From NCBI GenBank assembly GCA_900551775.1, contig URXI01000068.1:1-15143 (forward strand): a stretch of DNA of 15,143 nt, given 5' to 3'. The notes under the pieces are model-generated. The model made no database searches, had not been told where the DNA came from, and saw nothing but the letters and a program-made list of their open reading frames with translations. The translations under genes and the position numbers were made by a program. Below, piece after piece: positions 13,371-15,143 of this stretch (position 1 is its first letter; each line of letters opens with the position of its first letter). The stretch comes from an uncultured Eubacterium sp. Its GTDB lineage: Bacteria > Bacillota > Clostridia > Peptostreptococcales > Anaerovoracaceae.

Positions 13371-14282
13371 ATGAAAATCGACCGCCTGATCGGAATCCTA
13401 TCCATCCTGCTGCAGCAGGAGAAAGTTACAGCACCTTATCTGGCTGAGAAATTCGAAGTTTCCCGGCGCACCATAAACAGAGACATCGAGGACCTATGCA
13501 TGGCAGGGATTCCCTTGGTCACCAGGCAGGGGCGAGATGGCGGCATCTCTATCATGGACGGTTATCGCATGGAACGTACCCTGCTGACCTCAGGCGACAT
13601 GAAGTCTATCCTGGCTGGCCTGCGAAGCCTGGACAGCATCAGCGGTACTAATCGCTATCAACAGCTGATGGAAAAGCTGTCCTCTGGCAGTTCAGAAGTT
13701 CTCACCTCCAACGATCATATCCTTATCGACCTGTCCTCACAGCAAAAATCTTCCCTAGCCCCGAAAATTGCGTTAGTACAGGATGCCATTGAACAGAATC
13801 TGAGGATTGATTTCACCTACCACTCCCCAAAGGGAGAAATGCGTCGGTCCGTGGAACCATATTTTTTGGTATTTTATTGGTCTTCTTGGTATGTATGGGC
13901 ATATTGTCTTGTCAAAGAGGACTTCAGACTGTTCAAACTGAGCCGGATCACAGCCCTTGCCAAAACATCAACCACTTTCGTGCCTCGCAAAGCGCCCGCA
14001 CCAGACTTATCCAGTGACAAAGTCTTCCCGTCCACAATACAGACAAAGGTATACTTTGAACCAGAAATGAAATGGCGTCTCATTGAAGACTTCGGATTGG
14101 ACAATATCATCCCCCTGCCCGACGGCAGATTGGCAGTTTCCTTCAAAGCCTTTGACAAAAACAGCCTGTTCAGCTGGATTCTTGGCTTTGGCAATCAGGC
14201 TGAATTGGCAGAGCCTGCTGAACTGCGCAAAGAACTAGCCAACCTTGCAGAAGAAATCAGTAAGAAAAACCGTAATCGGTGA
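13371..14282 (+). CDS. WYL-domain transcriptional regulator (YafY/DeoR-like HTH)
   Basis: A 303-residue one-component regulator. The N-terminal winged HTH (about 1-65) is MKIDRLIGILSILLQQ, then TAPYLAEKFEVSRRTINRDIEDLCMAGIPLVTR and a GRDGGISI wing. The WYL domain spans about 130-220, with SVEPYFLVFYWSSWYVWAYC (160-179) and FRLFKLSRI (185-193), the residues proposed to bind nucleic acid or nucleotide-like ligands. A C-terminal extension of about 80 residues (WCX-like) follows. AAAGGA lies 9 nt before the ATG. It is followed after 63 nt by a GyrI-like effector-binding protein, a frequent pairing in clostridia. The ligand and target genes are unknown; the GyrI-like gene is the nearest candidate. 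Confidence 0.92.
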   Translation: MKIDRLIGILSILLQQEKVTAPYLAEKFEVSRRTINRDIEDLCMAGIPLVTRQGRDGGISIMDGYRMERTLLTSGDMKSILAGLRSLDSISGTNRYQQLMEKLSSGSSEVLTSNDHILIDLSSQQKSSLAPKIALVQDAIEQNLRIDFTYHSPKGEMRRSVEPYFLVFYWSSWYVWAYCLVKEDFRLFKLSRITALAKTSTTFVPRKAPAPDLSSDKVFPSTIQTKVYFEPEMKWRLIEDFGLDNIIPLPDGRLAVSFKAFDKNSLFSWILGFGNQAELAEPAELRKELANLAEEISKKNRNR

Positions 14283-14316
14283 CACACTGATGTCATGTTC
14301 TAAGTGATATGATCTA

Positions 14317-14336
14317 CCTATCAAAAGAAAGATAGG
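14317..14336 (+). promoter_or_regulatory. Hairpin overlapping the GyrI-like gene's ribosome site
   Basis: CCTATC (14317-14322) and GATAGG (14331-14336) form a 6-bp stem with an 8-nt purine loop. Its 3' arm overlaps the AGGAG at 14334-14338, so folding would hide part of the ribosome site. A TATGAT at about 14308 could be the -10 of a separate promoter. The regulatory effect is speculative. Confidence 0.35.
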
Positions 14337-14345
14337 AGATAAATT

Positions 14346-14807
14346 ATGAACTACGAAATCGTAAATTTAGAAGAGAAAAAGGTAATCGGTCTGATTGCCA
14401 GAACCAACAACAATTCCCCAGAGATGGGAACTATCATCGGCGGGCTGTGGACTAAGTTCTACGAAGAAGGCGTTTACGCTTCCATCCCTGCCAAGAAAAC
14501 AAACAAAGCTCTGGGCATTTACACCGACTACGAAGGCGGTGCTATGGACGACTACAGCATCATGGTTGCCTGTGAGGTCACAGAAACGAAAGAGCTTCCC
14601 CACAGCACAGTGTCCAAGACCATTCCTGCTGGCAGATATGCCAAATTTATCGTCAAAGGCGATATGCGCACTGCTGTAGCAAACTGCTGGATGGAAATAT
14701 GGTCCATGGACCTGCCCCGTTCTTTCGTCAGTGACTTTGAAGAATATCAGGATGACTGCATGGACGGTGACGCGGAAATCCATATCTACGTCGGATTGAA
14801 AAAATAA
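14346..14807 (+). CDS. GyrI-like / AraC effector-binding-domain protein
   Basis: A 153-residue single-domain protein of the GyrI-like (AraC_E_bind, SHS2-type) superfamily, which binds small molecules and in some cases shields gyrase or feeds ligand to regulators. Evidence: the opening VNLEEKKVIGLIARTNN, then IGGLWTKFYEEGVYASIP (31-48), KALGIYTDYEGG (54-65), VACEVTE (74-80), the hallmark KTIPAGRYAKFIVKG (91-105), MEIWSMDLPRS (116-126) and the acidic end with IHIYVGLKK. TAGGAG is 7 nt from the ATG. It sits behind the WYL gene and ahead of a strong terminator, so it ends that unit. It could bind a drug or act as a ligand sink; nothing in the sequence fixes which. Confidence 0.9.
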   Translation: MNYEIVNLEEKKVIGLIARTNNNSPEMGTIIGGLWTKFYEEGVYASIPAKKTNKALGIYTDYEGGAMDDYSIMVACEVTETKELPHSTVSKTIPAGRYAKFIVKGDMRTAVANCWMEIWSMDLPRSFVSDFEEYQDDCMDGDAEIHIYVGLKK

Positions 14808-14836
14808 TATTTTTAGTATGACAAATCATCTAACTA

Positions 14837-14866
14837 ATAAGCATTGAAATTTCAGTGCTTATTTTT
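14837..14866 (+). terminator. Intrinsic terminator after the GyrI-like gene
   Basis: An almost perfect inverted repeat from 14837 to 14862, ATAAGCATTGAAA against TTTCAGTGCTTAT with one T-G pair (the middle bases form the loop), followed by a T-rich tail through 14866 and beyond. It ends the WYL/GyrI unit before the symporter gene. Confidence 0.85.
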
Positions 14867-14884
14867 ATTTTATCCGTCAATAGT

Positions 14885-14930
14885 TTAGACTTTATTCTGT
14901 ATTTCAGTCTAATTCTGTTTGTGTTACAAT
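14885..14930 (+). promoter_or_regulatory. Symporter promoter with upstream inverted repeat
   Basis: TGT directly before TACAAT (14925-14930) makes an extended -10 box; no good -35 is visible. Upstream, TTAGACT (14885-14891) and AGTCTAA (14906-14912) form a perfect 7-bp inverted repeat with a 14-nt spacer, ending where the -35 would begin. It may be an operator for an activator or repressor of the symporter gene. Confidence 0.5.
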
Positions 14931-14959
14931 GGATTCTGATTGAAAGGAGAACGTTCATT

Positions 14960-15143
14960 ATGAATACATCACAAGTCTGCATTATGATAGCAATCGTCGT
15001 CTACCTGCTTTTCGTTCTTGGCGTAGGCGTCTATTTTTCAAAGAAGAACAACAATGTCGGTGATTTTTATCTCGGCGGCAGAAAGCTGGGTCCCTTTGTC
15101 ACCGCCATGAGTGCCGAAGCCTCAGATATGAGCAGCTGGCTTC
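14960..15143 (+). CDS. putP: Sodium/proline symporter (SSS family, PutP-type), partial
   Basis: First 61 residues of a sodium:solute symporter; the gene runs off the window end. One membrane segment (about 7-27, IMIAIVVYLLFVLGVGVYF) is followed by the family-specific DFYLGGRKLGPFVTAMSAEASDMSSWL, in which the ASDMSSWL stretch is part of the sodium- and proline-binding region in PutP. Full-length members have about 490-510 residues and 12-13 membrane segments. AAAGGAG is about 10 nt before the ATG. PutP-type substrate is the best guess from the motif, since related SSS proteins for pantothenate or other solutes differ there, but only the N-terminus is visible. Confidence 0.88.
   Translation, partial: MNTSQVCIMIAIVVYLLFVLGVGVYFSKKNNNVGDFYLGGRKLGPFVTAMSAEASDMSSWL

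Noticed and set aside
14367..14783. Minus-strand open frame opposite the GyrI-like gene
   Set aside because: The plus-strand gene has a strong ribosome site and family motifs; the antisense frame has neither.
1..15143. CRISPR array, insertion sequence, tRNA or integrase attachment site
   Set aside because: No spaced direct repeats, transposase motifs, cloverleaf pattern or integrase gene was seen on either strand.

Overview
The window looks like a chromosomal stretch of a low-to-mid GC Gram-positive anaerobe, most likely a Clostridia (Eubacteriales) gut-type organism. The evidence is strong purine-rich Shine-Dalgarno sites before nearly every gene, T-tailed hairpin terminators, Firmicutes-type protein families (DUF1828/1829, short Orn/Lys/Arg decarboxylase, SPL-like radical SAM, WYL and GyrI-like regulators) and clostridial-looking sequences. 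The genus cannot be fixed from sequence alone. There is no rRNA, tRNA, CRISPR array or insertion sequence.

Layout. 1-1027: a MarR regulator followed by a DHA2-type drug efflux pump (cut by the window start), both on the minus strand, under a consensus promoter whose -10 and start region lie on a 33-bp near-perfect palindrome. 1041-3467: a divergent two-gene ABC exporter (ATPase plus polytopic permease) ending in a strong bidirectional terminator. 3482-4160: a Phd/PIN toxin-antitoxin module with an inverted repeat over its promoter. 4188-5769: a TPR protein and a free-standing B3/B4 (PheT-like) domain protein. 5808-7037: an AT-richer pair of uncharacterised genes, a DUF6978-like protein followed by a DUF1828/DUF1829 protein. 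7077-8857: a PLP-dependent Orn/Lys/Arg decarboxylase overlapping a small DUF6054-like gene. All genes from 8857 down to 3482 lie on the minus strand.

8888-10429: divergent SPL-like radical SAM gene and TetR regulator in one operon. 10443-10552: a near-consensus promoter followed about 75 nt later by an intrinsic terminator, with no ORF between, so either a small RNA or an attenuated leader of the next gene. 10582-11835: a GT-A-like glycosyltransferase. 11841-13199: an AraC regulator and a VOC protein (minus strand). 13371-14807: a WYL regulator and a GyrI-like effector-binding protein. 14960-end: the start of a PutP-type sodium/proline symporter.

The region is dense in one-component regulators (MarR, TetR, AraC, WYL, plus a GyrI-like protein), each next to an efflux, enzyme or ligand-binding gene, which suggests several small sense-and-respond units. 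The best candidates for something undescribed are the DUF6978-like/DUF1828-DUF1829 pair and the promoter-leader-terminator at 10443-10552.
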